NCBI GenBank assembly: GCA_027489275.1
Contig: JAIYAB010000033.1
Coordinates: 1-32,746 of the forward strand
DNA: 32,746 nt
Origin: Hyphomicrobiales bacterium
GTDB taxonomy: Bacteria > Pseudomonadota > Alphaproteobacteria > Rhizobiales > Beijerinckiaceae
Direction of reading: 5' to 3'
Part shown: positions 1 to 9,741 of the stretch, piece after piece
Layout of the letters: each line of letters starts with the position of its first letter
Position numbering within the stretch: the first letter of the stretch is position 1
Program-made: the position numbers and the translations under genes
Notes under the pieces: model-generated
Databases searched by the model: none
Told to the model about the DNA's origin: nothing
What the model saw: only the letters and a program-made list of their open reading frames with translations

Positions 1-378
1 GCTCGGGTTCGGCACCAGGATGACATCGCCCGGCCCGGTGATGGCCTGCGCCATGTTGGCGAAGCCTTCCTTCGAGCCGAGCGTGGCAATGACCTGCATG
101 TCGGGATTGAGCTTCACGCCGAAGCGGCGCTCGTAATAGCCCGCCTGCGCGCGGCGCAGGCCGCCGATGCCGCGCGAGGCGGAATAGCGGTCGGTGCGGG
201 GCTTTCCGGCGGTCTCGACCAGCTTCTCGATGACGTGCTTGGGCGCGGCGAGGCCAGGGTTGCCCATGCCGAGGTCGATGATGTCGGCTCCGGCGTTGCG
301 GGCCTGGGCCTTGATCTTGTTGACCTGCTCGAACACGTAGGGCGGCAGGCGCCGGATACGGTGAAAGTCGGTCGTCAT
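1..378 (-). CDS. Class I/II PLP-dependent aminotransferase (LL-diaminopimelate/AlaC-like), N-terminal part; truncated by window edge
   Basis: Reverse translation from the ATG at 378 gives MTTDFHRIRRLPPYVFEQVNKIKAQARNAGADIIDLGMGNPDLAAPKHVIEKLVETAGKPRTDRYSASRGIGGLRRAQAGYYERRFGVKL..., typical of class I aminotransferases (DLGMGNPD). Confidence 0.85.
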   Translation of the reverse strand, partial: MTTDFHRIRRLPPYVFEQVNKIKAQARNAGADIIDLGMGNPGLAAPKHVIEKLVETAGKPRTDRYSASRGIGGLRRAQAGYYERRFGVKLNPDMQVIATLGSKEGFANMAQAITGPGDVILVPNPS

Positions 379-541
379 CGCCCCTGTCCTCTCGGCCTGG
401 CTTGCGTGCCAAAGCCGCGGCGCGCGCCGCGGCGAGGTCGGGGCCGTATAGCACCGCCGCACGGCATTGGGCAGGCCCCCCGGGCCGAAATCGACGCGGC
501 CGGGCTGCCGCTTTCGACCAACGTGCCGGCGGATCGCCGCC

Positions 542-1024
542 TCACTGGGCCTGCGGCTTGCTAGCGGCAGGCTTGGCCGCGTTCGGCCTGGCAGCCGCCG
601 GTGTTTCGCGCGGCGCGACAAGGAATCGACCGCCGCCGCTGGGATCGCCCGGCGTCGGGTTCGGGTTCGTCGCGGCGGAGCGGTACTCGGCCTTGGGCCG
701 GGGCTTGCCGGCGATCGCGCTGTGGCTGTCGAGCGTCGAATCGAGCTCGGTCTCCATCGCCTTGATCTGGTCGGGCGTCTTGGGCGCGATATCGCGCGGC
801 GGCGGCGTCACGCCGACAGGCAGGTAGGTTGCGTCGGCCTGGCGCGTCGTGCGGACGAAATCGGCCGCCGGCGGCGGGGTGGTGGCAAAGCCCGTCGTCT
901 CGGCGAGACCGCGCACGGGATTGGGCAGGCTCCCCTCGCCCGCGGTGGTGCAGGCGGACGCCGCAAGGCCTGCGGCCATCGCCAGCAGCAGGGCATGTGG
1001 CGGGACACTCGAACGGTTTCGCAA
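542..1024 (-). CDS. Small proline/alanine-rich putative lipoprotein
   Basis: ORF with hydrophobic leader and lipobox-like LAASAC. The TTG start at 1024 ([25 protein letters not shown]) has GGAGAG 8 nt upstream; the alternative ATG at 1048 has no visible SD. Confidence 0.6.
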   Translation of the reverse strand: MRNRSSVPPHALLLAMAAGLAASACTTAGEGSLPNPVRGLAETTGFATTPPPAADFVRTTRQADATYLPVGVTPPPRDIAPKTPDQIKAMETELDSTLDSHSAIAGKPRPKAEYRSAATNPNPTPGDPSGGGRFLVAPRETPAAARPNAAKPAASKPQAQ

Positions 1025-1040
1025 GTGGATGGCTCTCCGA

Positions 1041-1055
1041 TGCTGCATTGCAGCA
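1041..1055. promoter_or_regulatory. Candidate PhaR-type operator, perfect palindrome TGCTGCA-T-TGCAGCA
   Basis: Contains CTGCATTGCAG (CTGC-N3-GCAG), the motif described for the PHA repressor PhaR. Lies between the divergent lipoprotein and phaC. Confidence 0.6.
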
Positions 1056-1182
1056 CAAATGCCTATGTCGTTTGACGAATTCCATTCGCCGAAACGCGGC
1101 GTTACAGGGTAATTATGGTCGAAAGCGGACGGGCGCGGCAAGCCGGGCACCTCCGTCACCGGTAGGGAAGGACGCGCGGCGC

Positions 1183-3015
1183 ATGAAGGCCAAGGACACG
1201 AGGGGCACGGTCACCGCCGAGCACGTCGCCGACGGACCCAAGGCGCCGATGCCCGACCTCGAAGCGCTGGCCTCCAACACCGCCCGGCTCATGGAGGAGA
1301 TGGGCAAGGCCACCGCCGCCGCCCTCAAGCCCGTCGAGGAAGGCCGCGCCAAGGCCGGCGTCAGCGAGGAGGTCAGCGACGTCGTCAAGACGCTCGGCCA
1401 GGTCGTCGAGCACTGGGCCATGGACCCGCAGCGCGTCGTCCTCGCTCAGACGAGCCTCACCAAGGGCTTCCTCGACCTATGGACCGGCACGATGCGCCGG
1501 ATGCAGGGCGAGGCGACGGCCCCCGTCGCAGCGCCAGACCCCGCCGACAAGCGCTTCCGCGATCCCGAGTGGTCCGACAACCCGGTCTACGACTTCATCA
1601 AGCAGGCCTATCTCATCACCACGCGCTGGGCGGAGGACCTCGTGCGCGAGGCGGATGGCGTCGATCCGCACACCAAGCACAAGGCCGAGTTCTACGTCCG
1701 CCAGATTGCCAGCGCGCTGGCGCCGACGAACTTCGTTGCGACCAATCCCGAGCTCATGCGCACGACGCTGAAGGAGAACGGCGAGAACCTCGTGCGCGGC
1801 ATGAAGATGCTTGCGGAGGACATCGAGGCCGGCAAGGGTACGCTGAAGCTGCGCCAGACCACAGCCGGCACCTTCCAGGTCGGCGTCAACCTCGCCACGA
1901 CGCCGGGCAAGGTCGTCTTCCGCAACGATCTCATCGAGCTCATCCAGTACGAGCCGGCGACGCCCAGCGTCTATAAGCGGCCGCTGCTGATCGTGCCGCC
2001 GTGGATCAACAAGTTCTACATCCTCGACCTGAACCCCGAGAAATCCTTCATTCGCTGGGCTGTATCGCAGGGGCTGACCGTCTTCACGATCTCCTGGGTG
2101 AACCCGGACGAGCGGCAGGCGAAGAAGAGCTTCGAGGATTACATGCGCGAGGGGATCTTCGCGGCCCTCGACGCCGTCGAGACGGCAACGGGCGAGAAGA
2201 GCGTCACCGCCATCGGCTACTGCGTCGGCGGCACACTCTTGTCGGTCGCCCTCGCCTACATGGCCGCCGTCGGCGACAAACGCATCGCCAGCGCGACGCT
2301 GTTCACGACGCAGGTCGACTTCACCCACGCCGGCGACCTCTCCGTCTTCGTCGACGAGGAACAGATCAAGAGCATCGAGGACCGCATGTACGCCCGCGGC
2401 TACCTCGAGGGATCGTCCATGGCGTCGGCCTTCAATATGCTGCGGCCCAACGACCTGATCTGGCCCTATGTGGTCAACGTGTATCTGAAGGGCGAGAGCC
2501 CCTTCCCATTCGACCTTCTGTTCTGGAACTCCGATTCCACCCGGATGCCGGCGGCCAACCACTCCTTCTACCTGCGCAATTGCTACCTCGAGAACAATCT
2601 CGCCAAGGGCGAGATGGAGATCGGCGGGAAGCGGCTCGACCTGAAGAAGGTGAAGATCCCTATCTACAACCTCGCCGCCCGCGAGGATCACATCGCCCCC
2701 GCCAAATCCGTTTTCAAGGGATCGAAGTGCTTCGGCGGACCCGTCACCTACGTGCTTGCGGGTTCGGGCCACATCGCAGGCGTGGTCAACCCCGCGTCGA
2801 AGCCCAAGTACCAGTTCTGGACCAACGGCAAGGTCGAGGGCACGCTCGAGACCTGGCTCGCCGGGGCGAAGGAGACGCCCGGTACGTGGTGGCCGCACTG
2901 GATGGCATGGGTCGCCGAGCAAGCCCCTGCCATGGTCAAGGCCCGCAAGCCCGGCAGCCGCAAGCTCAAGCCCCTGTGCGACGCCCCCGGCGAGTACGTG
3001 AAGACCCGGGCCTGA
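1183..3015 (+). CDS. phaC: Class I polyhydroxyalkanoic acid synthase (PhaC)
   Basis: 610 aa from ATG 1183. Lipase-like box GYCVGG with Cys nucleophile, REDHIAP (Asp) and GSGHIAG (His); [17 protein letters not shown] and [30 protein letters not shown] are typical of PhaC. Confidence 0.95.
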   Translation: MKAKDTRGTVTAEHVADGPKAPMPDLEALASNTARLMEEMGKATAAALKPVEEGRAKAGVSEEVSDVVKTLGQVVEHWAMDPQRVVLAQTSLTKGFLDLWTGTMRRMQGEATAPVAAPDPADKRFRDPEWSDNPVYDFIKQAYLITTRWAEDLVREADGVDPHTKHKAEFYVRQIASALAPTNFVATNPELMRTTLKENGENLVRGMKMLAEDIEAGKGTLKLRQTTAGTFQVGVNLATTPGKVVFRNDLIELIQYEPATPSVYKRPLLIVPPWINKFYILDLNPEKSFIRWAVSQGLTVFTISWVNPDERQAKKSFEDYMREGIFAALDAVETATGEKSVTAIGYCVGGTLLSVALAYMAAVGDKRIASATLFTTQVDFTHAGDLSVFVDEEQIKSIEDRMYARGYLEGSSMASAFNMLRPNDLIWPYVVNVYLKGESPFPFDLLFWNSDSTRMPAANHSFYLRNCYLENNLAKGEMEIGGKRLDLKKVKIPIYNLAAREDHIAPAKSVFKGSKCFGGPVTYVLAGSGHIAGVVNPASKPKYQFWTNGKVEGTLETWLAGAKETPGTWWPHWMAWVAEQAPAMVKARKPGSRKLKPLCDAPGEYVKTRA

Positions 3016-3108
3016 CCAGTTGAACGCCCGCCCAATCTCCTGGCGCCCCACCGGGTCGGGGTCGAGAAACGGCGCGGCCCTCGGCGAGATCGACGCCTAC
3101 ACATGACG

Positions 3109-3134
3109 AGGGGCCGGCGTCGCCGCCGGCCCCT
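3109..3134. terminator. Hairpin between convergent phaC and fadL-like genes (possible bidirectional terminator)
   Basis: AGGGGCCGGCG-TCGC-CGCCGGCCCCT, perfect 11-bp arms with a 4-nt loop; no strong T tract. Confidence 0.5.
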
Positions 3135-3194
3135 TGCCATGAACCGGCGCGGTTTCGGGCACGCACCGGCATACTCCGTCAGGGGCTGAACCCC

Positions 3195-4553
3195 TCAGTA
3201 TTTGGCCTTCACAGCCATCACGCCCGCCGGCTTGGACGGATCGTCCCAGCGATAGCGCAGCGCGACCGAGATGATGTCGACGTGGGCGTCGACCTTGCCG
3301 ACGAGATTGTTCAGGCCCGCCGCCGCGAACTGCGGCCGGTAGCTGGGGTTCCCCTGCTGGATGGCGATCGTCGTGTCGGCGGGGAAGATGTGCGAGTAGC
3401 CGACGTCGAACGAGATCTTCTCGTTCCAGCGATAGCTCGCGCCGACAGACGCCCAGATGCGGTCATTGTCCGAGAGGCGCAGCGTGCGCACGTCGGTGTC
3501 GATCGGCGACACCTCGTAGGCGAGGCCCGCACGCACCGCCCATTGCGGCGTGATCGCGTACTCGCCGCCCACCGAGAAGAACCAACCGTCGCGGTAGCCG
3601 AGCGGCAGGAAGGGCGATTGGGCGAGGAGGCCTCCCGTGCTCTCGTTGTAGACGCGCGGGTAGCGCACGCGGCTCCAGTTGGTCCACTCCGCGCCGGCCA
3701 GCGCGGTAAAGCGCTCGCCGATCACCTGGCGCAGCCCGAGCGTGACCTGCTCGGGAAGATGCGCGGTCGCCTTGAACGGGATGACGAGGTTTCCGGGGGC
3801 GCGGAAGTCCCCCTGGAGGTCTTGCTGCACCATGGACCGGTAGCCGATTCCGATCGTGGTCCCCTGCACCGGCGTGATTGTGGCGCCGAGCGTGATGCCG
3901 ACGCCCATGCTGTCGCCTTCGAGCCCGGCGACGCCCCAGTTCGCCACGGGCGCGACAGCGGGCACGGCAGACATGTACTTGGCCTTGAAATACATGATGT
4001 TGACGCCGCCGCCGAGCGACAGCCAGTCATTGACCTTGTAGCCGACGGTCGGCGTCACGCCGAACGACACGACCTTGGTGGTGTCGCCATAGGCGCGGCC
4101 GGCCCAGGTGCTCTCCGGCTTCGTGGTCAGGCCGAAGGGTGTGTTCGCCTGGATGCCGAGCCAGAACCGGTCATTGAGCTGATAGGTGCCGTATCCGGCG
4201 GGAAGCAGCGCGTCCTGCGCGACGTCGCCGCTGTTCGGCCGCCCGCCGAAAGCGCCGTTCAGGTAGTTCGGCGACGAACCGACGCCCGGCGTGAGCTTCG
4301 CGTTGGGCAGGATGAGCGAGAACGTCTGCTCGAACTGGATGCCCGGCACCATGGTGATGGCCGACGGGTTCCAGAACATCGAACCGAGCCCGGCCGCGCC
4401 GGCCGCAGCGCCGGCGAAGGAGGCGCCCTGCCCCGCGGCGCTCTGCTCGCGCAGTCCGAACGCGCCTGCATGCGCCTGGCTCACGCCCAGAAGAACGATC
4501 ACCGACGCCGATGCCAGAAGCTGCGCCGACAAAACCCTGAAATGCCCGGCCAT
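3195..4553 (-). CDS. Outer membrane protein transport protein, OmpP1/FadL/TodX family
   Basis: 452 aa with signal peptide, then GAFGLREQSAAGQGASFAGAAAGAAGLGSMFWNPSAIT (FadL N-terminal hatch and NPA motif), and a beta-barrel-like C-terminus. Confidence 0.92.
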   Translation of the reverse strand: MAGHFRVLSAQLLASASVIVLLGVSQAHAGAFGLREQSAAGQGASFAGAAAGAAGLGSMFWNPSAITMVPGIQFEQTFSLILPNAKLTPGVGSSPNYLNGAFGGRPNSGDVAQDALLPAGYGTYQLNDRFWLGIQANTPFGLTTKPESTWAGRAYGDTTKVVSFGVTPTVGYKVNDWLSLGGGVNIMYFKAKYMSAVPAVAPVANWGVAGLEGDSMGVGITLGATITPVQGTTIGIGYRSMVQQDLQGDFRAPGNLVIPFKATAHLPEQVTLGLRQVIGERFTALAGAEWTNWSRVRYPRVYNESTGGLLAQSPFLPLGYRDGWFFSVGGEYAITPQWAVRAGLAYEVSPIDTDVRTLRLSDNDRIWASVGASYRWNEKISFDVGYSHIFPADTTIAIQQGNPSYRPQFAAAGLNNLVGKVDAHVDIISVALRYRWDDPSKPAGVMAVKAKY

Positions 4554-5002
4554 CGAAAGTACTCCGTCCCCAGTGGCAATGCGGCGTCTGTGCGCCGGTC
4601 CGTCACCTGTCTGTCATCGGGATAATTCCGGATCAAGACCGTCGCCGAGCGGCTGCTGTGGAGCATTCGAACCGGAAAATCGGGAAAAACGGGTCGAAAC
4701 GGGCCGGATCAAGGGTGCGCGCGGTGCGTAACGGAACAGTTTAGATAAAAACCATTGCAACGTCGTGAGATCGTGCCGTTTCGGCCCGCGGCGGTCGAAC
4801 GCGCAGGCCGAGCGTTTGTTTCGGGCCGTTGCAGGCATGTAACAGGCGTCGGCCGCACGCCAGCCCGGCGCTGGCCGTGCTTGCGGGACGGTCGAGGTCC
4901 AGCCAAACTCGCCGCCGCTTCGACATGGCCGGTTCAACCGATTGAAGCGGCCACGTCTGCTGCCAGAAGACTTCCCAGAAGAGAAACACCCGAGGACACC
5001 CG

Positions 5003-5851
5003 ATGAAACTCGTACGGTTCGGAAAGGCCGGGGCCGAGAAGCCCGGCATCGTCGACGCGAAGGGGGTCATCCGCGACCTCTCGGGCATCGTCGACGACTT
5101 CGCCGGCAATGCGCTGAACCCGCGCAATCTCGCCAAGCTGAAGAAGGTCGACCTGGACGGCCTGCCGGCCGTTCGCAAAGGCACGCGTCTGGGCTCTTGC
5201 GTCGCCCGCCCCGGCAACTTCATTGCCGTCGGCCTCAACTACGCCGACCACGCCGCCGAGACCGGCGCCGCCATTCCCACCGAGCCGATCCTGTTCAACA
5301 AGGCGCCGAACTGCGTGCAGGGTCCGAACGACCCGATCATGATCCCCAAGGGGTCGAAGAAGACGGACTGGGAGGTTGAGCTCGCTATCGTCATCGGCAA
5401 GACCGCCCTCTACGTCGAGGAGAAGGACGCGCTGTCCTATGTCGCGGGCTTCTGCGTCTGCAACGACATCTCCGAACGCGAGTTCCAGGCGGAACGCGGC
5501 GGCCAGTGGATGAAGGGCAAGGGCTCGCCCACCTTCGGCCCGATCGGCCCGTGGCTCGTCACCCCCGACGAGGTCAAGGACGTGCAGAACCTCGGCATGT
5601 GGCTCGAGCTGAACGGCAAGAAGGTGCAGAACGGCTCGACGAAGACCATGATCTTCGGCGTCGCCCACCTGATCGCCTACATCTCGAAGTTCATGCAGCT
5701 CGATCCCGGCGACGTGATCACGACCGGCACCCCGCCCGGCGTCGGCCTCGGCATGAAGCCGCCCAAGTTCCTGAAGGCCGGCGACACGATGCGCGTCGGC
5801 ATCGACGGCATGGGCGTTCAGGAGCAGACGGTCGTCGCCTGGAAGGCCTGA
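5003..5851 (+). CDS. Fumarylacetoacetate hydrolase family protein
   Basis: 282 aa: MKLVRFGKAGAEKPGIVD..., GLNYADHAAETG, DWEVELAIVIGK, GYVAGFCVCNDISERE-like stretch, GDVITTGTPPGVGLGMKPPKFLKAGD. Confidence 0.93.
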   Translation: MKLVRFGKAGAEKPGIVDAKGVIRDLSGIVDDFAGNALNPRNLAKLKKVDLDGLPAVRKGTRLGSCVARPGNFIAVGLNYADHAAETGAAIPTEPILFNKAPNCVQGPNDPIMIPKGSKKTDWEVELAIVIGKTALYVEEKDALSYVAGFCVCNDISEREFQAERGGQWMKGKGSPTFGPIGPWLVTPDEVKDVQNLGMWLELNGKKVQNGSTKTMIFGVAHLIAYISKFMQLDPGDVITTGTPPGVGLGMKPPKFLKAGDTMRVGIDGMGVQEQTVVAWKA

Positions 5852-5877
5852 GCCAACGCCTGAGAACCACAAGAAAA

Positions 5878-5909
5878 GGGCTCCGGCCGTGAGGCCGGAG
5901 CCCTTTTTT
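5878..5909. terminator. Rho-independent terminator between convergent FAH-family gene and argC
   Basis: GGGCTCCGGCC-GTGA-GGCCGGAGCCC followed by TTTTTT on + strand; AAAAGGG upstream could serve the minus strand. Confidence 0.9.
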
Positions 5910-5930
5910 GCATTTCTGCGTCTGCGCCGC

Positions 5931-6860
5931 TCAGGCCATGCCGAGCATCAGCTCCAGGTTCTGCACCGCCGCGCCGGACGCGCCCTTGCCGAGATTGTCG
6001 AGCCGGGCGACGAGCACGGCGTGCCCCCGGGCCGCGTTGCCGTAGACCCGCAGCTCCAGCCGGTTCGTGTCGTTGAGCAACTCGGGCTCCAGCTTGCCGC
6101 CCTTCACCGAGGGATCGGACGCGGGAACCACGCTGACGAACGCGCTGCCCTCGAAGCGCGCGGCGAGCACCACTTCGAGATCGGCCGGCGACGGCCTGCC
6201 GGGCAGCGTGTCCAGATGGAGCGGCACGCTGACGAGCATCCCCTGCCGGAAATTGCCGACCGACGGCACGAAGATCGGCCGCCGCGTCAGCGCGCCGTAG
6301 CGCTGCAGTTCCGGCACGTGCTTGTGCTCGAGGCCGAGGCCGTAGAGCTCGAAGACCGGCGCGCTGCCGCTCTCGTAGGCCTCGATCATCGCCTTGCCGC
6401 CGCCGGAATAGCCGCTCACGGCGTTCACCGTGACCGGGAAGTCCGCCGGCAGAAGGCCTGCGTCGACGAGCGGCCGGACCAGCGCGATCGCGCCGGTTGG
6501 GTAGCACCCCGGATTGGCGACGCAGCGCGAATTGCGGATCGCATCTGACTGGCCGGGCGTCATCTCCGCGAAGCCGTAGGCCCAACCCTCCGCCACGCGG
6601 TGCGCGGTCGACGCGTCGAGCACACGCGGCGCGCGGTCGCCGAGCGAGGCCGCCAGCGCGGCGGATTCCTTGGCAGCGTCGTCGGGCAGGCACAGCACCA
6701 CAGCGTCGACGGACGCCATCATCTCCTTGCGCGCCTGCGGATCCTTGCGCCGGTCCGGATCGATGCTGCGCACGGCAAAGCCCGGCAGCGCGTCGAGCCG
6801 CTCGCGGATGCCGAGGCCGGTCGTTCCGGCTTCGCCGTCGATGAACACAGTCGCGACCAT
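5931..6860 (-). CDS. argC: N-acetyl-gamma-glutamyl-phosphate reductase (shorter type)
   Basis: From ATG 6860: MVATVFIDGEAGTTGLGIRERLDALPG..., active-site region CVANPGCYPTGAIALVRPL, NAVSGYSGGGKAMIEAYE, EHKHVPE. Confidence 0.93.
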   Translation of the reverse strand: MVATVFIDGEAGTTGLGIRERLDALPGFAVRSIDPDRRKDPQARKEMMASVDAVVLCLPDDAAKESAALAASLGDRAPRVLDASTAHRVAEGWAYGFAEMTPGQSDAIRNSRCVANPGCYPTGAIALVRPLVDAGLLPADFPVTVNAVSGYSGGGKAMIEAYESGSAPVFELYGLGLEHKHVPELQRYGALTRRPIFVPSVGNFRQGMLVSVPLHLDTLPGRPSPADLEVVLAARFEGSAFVSVVPASDPSVKGGKLEPELLNDTNRLELRVYGNAARGHAVLVARLDNLGKGASGAAVQNLELMLGMA

Positions 6861-7165
6861 GGTCCGTCTCGCTGGTGCTGGGGCGCCGGGCGCCCGATGT
6901 CGATGGTGGTGGGTGGAAGCGTCAGCCGGGTCTGACACCGGCGCGGGGCGACGTGACGGCGCGCGTCATCGCCGTCCGGGGCGGATGGCTCCCGGAGCGC
7001 GTCGCGGCTGATGGGCGGGTGCGCGGCTCGTCATCATGGGCACCGTGGTGCGGCAGCGGGGGCCTGCTGTCAAGAGTTGCGCGGCCATCGGCGAGTGACG
7101 GTGCCGCGACTGGACGCCGGCGGGGGCGGACCTTATGACCGGGCGGGACTCAACGGGCGTGGCCG

Positions 7166-8530
7166 GTGCTCTTCCACTCGCAGGTCTTCATTCTCCTCTT
7201 CCTGCCGGCGACCATGGCGCTCTACTTCGCCGTCGCCGGCCACGCCGCGTGGCGGCAGCGCGTGCTGATCGTGGCGTCCGCGCTGTTCTATGCGTGGTGG
7301 GACGTCCGCTTCCTGCCGCTGCTGCTGGGGCAGATCCTCGCCACCTGGGCAGTGGCGGCGCTGTCGGACGGGGGACGCCGGCGCGGCCTGATCGCTTTCG
7401 GCATCGTGCTCAACCTGTCGTCGATCTTCACCTTCAAATATCTCGACTTCGTCATCGCCAACCTGCAAGCGCTCGGCCTCACTGTGCCCACGGCAGGCCT
7501 GCTGCTGCCCATCGGCATCTCCTTCTTCTCCTTCCAGCTCATTTCCTATCTCGTGGACCTGCGGCGCGGCGAGGTGCCGCTCTACCCGCTGCGCGAGTTC
7601 AGCCTCGTTGTCCTGCTCTTCCCGCACCTGATCGCCGGCCCCATCGTGCGCCACCGCGAGCTCGTGCCGCAGTTCGCGCTGGACCCGCGCCGCGAGGGGC
7701 TCGACCAGCGGCTCGCCATCGGCTTCGTCATCTTCGCCCTCGGCCTGGTACAGAAAGTTTTGCTGGCCGAACGGCTCGGTCGCGTCGCGGACCCGCTCTT
7801 CGCCAAGGCGGCGACCGCGGTGCTCAGCTTCGGCGAGGCCTGGTCGGCGGCGCTCGCGTTCTCGTTCCAGCTCCTGCTCGATTTCTCCGCCTACTCGACC
7901 ATGGCGATCGGTATCGCGCTGATGCTCGGCTTCGTTTTCCCGGAGAATTTCGACCGGCCCTACCTCGCCACGGACGTGCGCGACTTCTGGCGGCGCTGGC
8001 ACATGTCGCTCGGCGCGTTCCTGCGCGACTGTGTCTACATCCCGCTCGGCGGCAGCCGGCACGGGCCCGGCCGCTTCGTGCTGGCGACACTGGGCACGAT
8101 GACCCTGTGCGGGATCTGGCACGGTGCGGCGTGGACGTTCGTCGTCTGGGGCATCATGCACGGCGTGGGGATGGTCGTCGTCTGGGCCTGGCAGCGCCTG
8201 CGCCGCCCGCTGCCCCTGCCCCTCGCCTGGGCATTGACGATGCTGTTCGTCATCGCAGGATGGGTGCTCTTCCGCTCGACGAGCTTCGGCGCGGCCGCCG
8301 GCATGCTGGGGTCGATGGCCGGCCTGCACGGTTTCGGCGGCGGGTTGAAGGCCGCCCCCCTGCTCGCCGTCGCCGGCGTCGTCTGCCTGCTGCTGCCGCC
8401 GAACCACGCTATCATGGCGCAGGCGCGTCCCTCGCGGCTCGTCGCGGCGGCATCGGCGCTCGCCACCATCGCGTGCATCCTGATCGTCGGCCAGGATGCG
8501 CCGACGAACTTCATCTACTTCCAATTCTGA
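7166..8530 (+). CDS. MBOAT family O-acyltransferase (AlgI-like)
   Basis: 454 aa from GTG 7166: MLFHSQVFILLFLPATMALYF, GISFFSFQLISYLVDLRRGE, FDRPYLATDVRDFWRRWHMSLGAFLRDCVYIPLGGSR, GIWHGAAWTFVVWGIMHG (MBOAT His). Confidence 0.92.
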   Translation: MLFHSQVFILLFLPATMALYFAVAGHAAWRQRVLIVASALFYAWWDVRFLPLLLGQILATWAVAALSDGGRRRGLIAFGIVLNLSSIFTFKYLDFVIANLQALGLTVPTAGLLLPIGISFFSFQLISYLVDLRRGEVPLYPLREFSLVVLLFPHLIAGPIVRHRELVPQFALDPRREGLDQRLAIGFVIFALGLVQKVLLAERLGRVADPLFAKAATAVLSFGEAWSAALAFSFQLLLDFSAYSTMAIGIALMLGFVFPENFDRPYLATDVRDFWRRWHMSLGAFLRDCVYIPLGGSRHGPGRFVLATLGTMTLCGIWHGAAWTFVVWGIMHGVGMVVVWAWQRLRRPLPLPLAWALTMLFVIAGWVLFRSTSFGAAAGMLGSMAGLHGFGGGLKAAPLLAVAGVVCLLLPPNHAIMAQARPSRLVAAASALATIACILIVGQDAPTNFIYFQF

Positions 8531-8532
8531 CG

Positions 8533-9681
8533 ATGAAGCCCGGCGCCCCGATCCGAGACGGAGTTTTCGACAGGCTCGCCCGGCTCTGGCCGGCACTCCG
8601 GGAGCGCCTGTTCCGGGCGCGCGACGACGCGCCGGCCTGGCGTGGCATGGTCCGCACGCTGGGCGTCTCGCTCGCCGGCGGCCTCGCCGCCGTGACGGCG
8701 GCCATCTATCTGGTCGACCCCTACGACATCGTCCCCTTCTCGCCGCCGGCCGACCGGCCGATGATGGACCTCAACCAGCGCTGGCTCTACCCAGGCGTCG
8801 CCCGCTCGGGCCGCTTCGACTCCCTCGTCATCGGCACCTCGACCATCCGGCTGCTCGACCCCGAGCGCCTCGATGCCGCGTTCGGCGGACGCTTCGCCAA
8901 CTTCGCCATGAACTCCGCTACGGCGTGGGAGCAGAAGCAACTCGCCCACGTCTTCCTGCGCGCCAACGGGCCGCCCCGCACGCTCGTCATCGGCATCGAC
9001 AGCGTATGGTGCGCCCCCGATGCCGACCGGCAGCGGATCACGTTCCGCGGTTTTCCCGAATGGATGTACGACGACGACCGCTGGAACGACCTTCTCCACA
9101 TCCTGAACGGAAAGACGCTGGAGATCGCCGGCCGCATGGTGGGCTACTGGCTCGGGCTGCGCGAGCCGCGCTATCGCGACGACGGATTCGAGGTCTTCGT
9201 GCCGCCGGAGGAGACCTACGATCTCGCCCGCGCCCGCACGCACCTCTATCCCGCCGGCCGGGTCGAGACGCCGCCCGTCGAACCGCCGGTCAAACTCTCG
9301 GCCGCCGCCGAGGAATCGCTGCGCTTTCCCGCCCACGACTGGGTCGACGCGCTGCTCGGCGAAACGCGCGGGCGCTCGCGCGTCATCCTCGCCGCGATGC
9401 CCGTCCACGTCACGGCGCAGCCCCACCCGGGTAGCGAGGCTGCCGCCATCGAGCAGGCATGCCTCGATCGCCTGGCGGCGATCGCGAAACGGCACGGCGC
9501 GCTGATGGTCGACTGGCGCTTCCCCTCCGCGCTGACGCGGGAGGATTCCAACTATTGGGATCCCCTGCATTACCGGCTGCCCGTTGCCGAACGGCTGGTC
9601 GAGGCTCTGCGCGCCGCCGCCGACGGCGGTTCGTCGCCGGACGGAACATGGCGCGTCACCGCCCGCCCGCCGAAGCCCTGA
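8533..9681 (+). CDS. SGNH-hydrolase-like partner of MBOAT (putative acetyl-transfer protein)
   Basis: From ATG 8533, 2 nt after the MBOAT stop. N-terminal TM (GLAAVTAAIYLV), block-I-like LVIGTSTIRLLDP, C-terminal DPLHY (DxxH-like) block. Confidence 0.7.
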   Translation: MKPGAPIRDGVFDRLARLWPALRERLFRARDDAPAWRGMVRTLGVSLAGGLAAVTAAIYLVDPYDIVPFSPPADRPMMDLNQRWLYPGVARSGRFDSLVIGTSTIRLLDPERLDAAFGGRFANFAMNSATAWEQKQLAHVFLRANGPPRTLVIGIDSVWCAPDADRQRITFRGFPEWMYDDDRWNDLLHILNGKTLEIAGRMVGYWLGLREPRYRDDGFEVFVPPEETYDLARARTHLYPAGRVETPPVEPPVKLSAAAEESLRFPAHDWVDALLGETRGRSRVILAAMPVHVTAQPHPGSEAAAIEQACLDRLAAIAKRHGALMVDWRFPSALTREDSNYWDPLHYRLPVAERLVEALRAAADGGSSPDGTWRVTARPPKP

Positions 9682-9692
9682 GCTCCAACGCA

Positions 9693-9718
9693 AAAGGCCG
9701 GCGCGAGCGCCGGCCTTT
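9693..9718. terminator. Bidirectional hairpin terminator between SGNH-like gene and rpsI
   Basis: AAAGGCCGGCG-CGAG-CGCCGGCCTTT, perfect arms, located between two convergent stop codons (9681 and 9742). Confidence 0.8.
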
Positions 9719-9741
9719 CGAAGGAGAGATGCGAGGCGCGG

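Noticed and set aside
1477-3051. 524-aa minus-strand ORF opposite phaC
   Set aside because: Shadow ORF antisense to a clearly conserved gene; composition (R/G/D/V-rich) and lack of motifs are typical of GC-rich artefacts.
7133-8596. 487-aa minus-strand ORF opposite MBOAT
   Set aside because: Antisense shadow ORF dominated by RR/EE/QQ repeats; no recognisable family.
7135-9681. 848-aa plus-strand ORF spanning both the MBOAT and SGNH-like genes
   Set aside because: Its first ~466 codons are an off-frame reading of the MBOAT gene (low-complexity Arg/Ala/Pro), open because of high GC. Only the part from 8533 is real.
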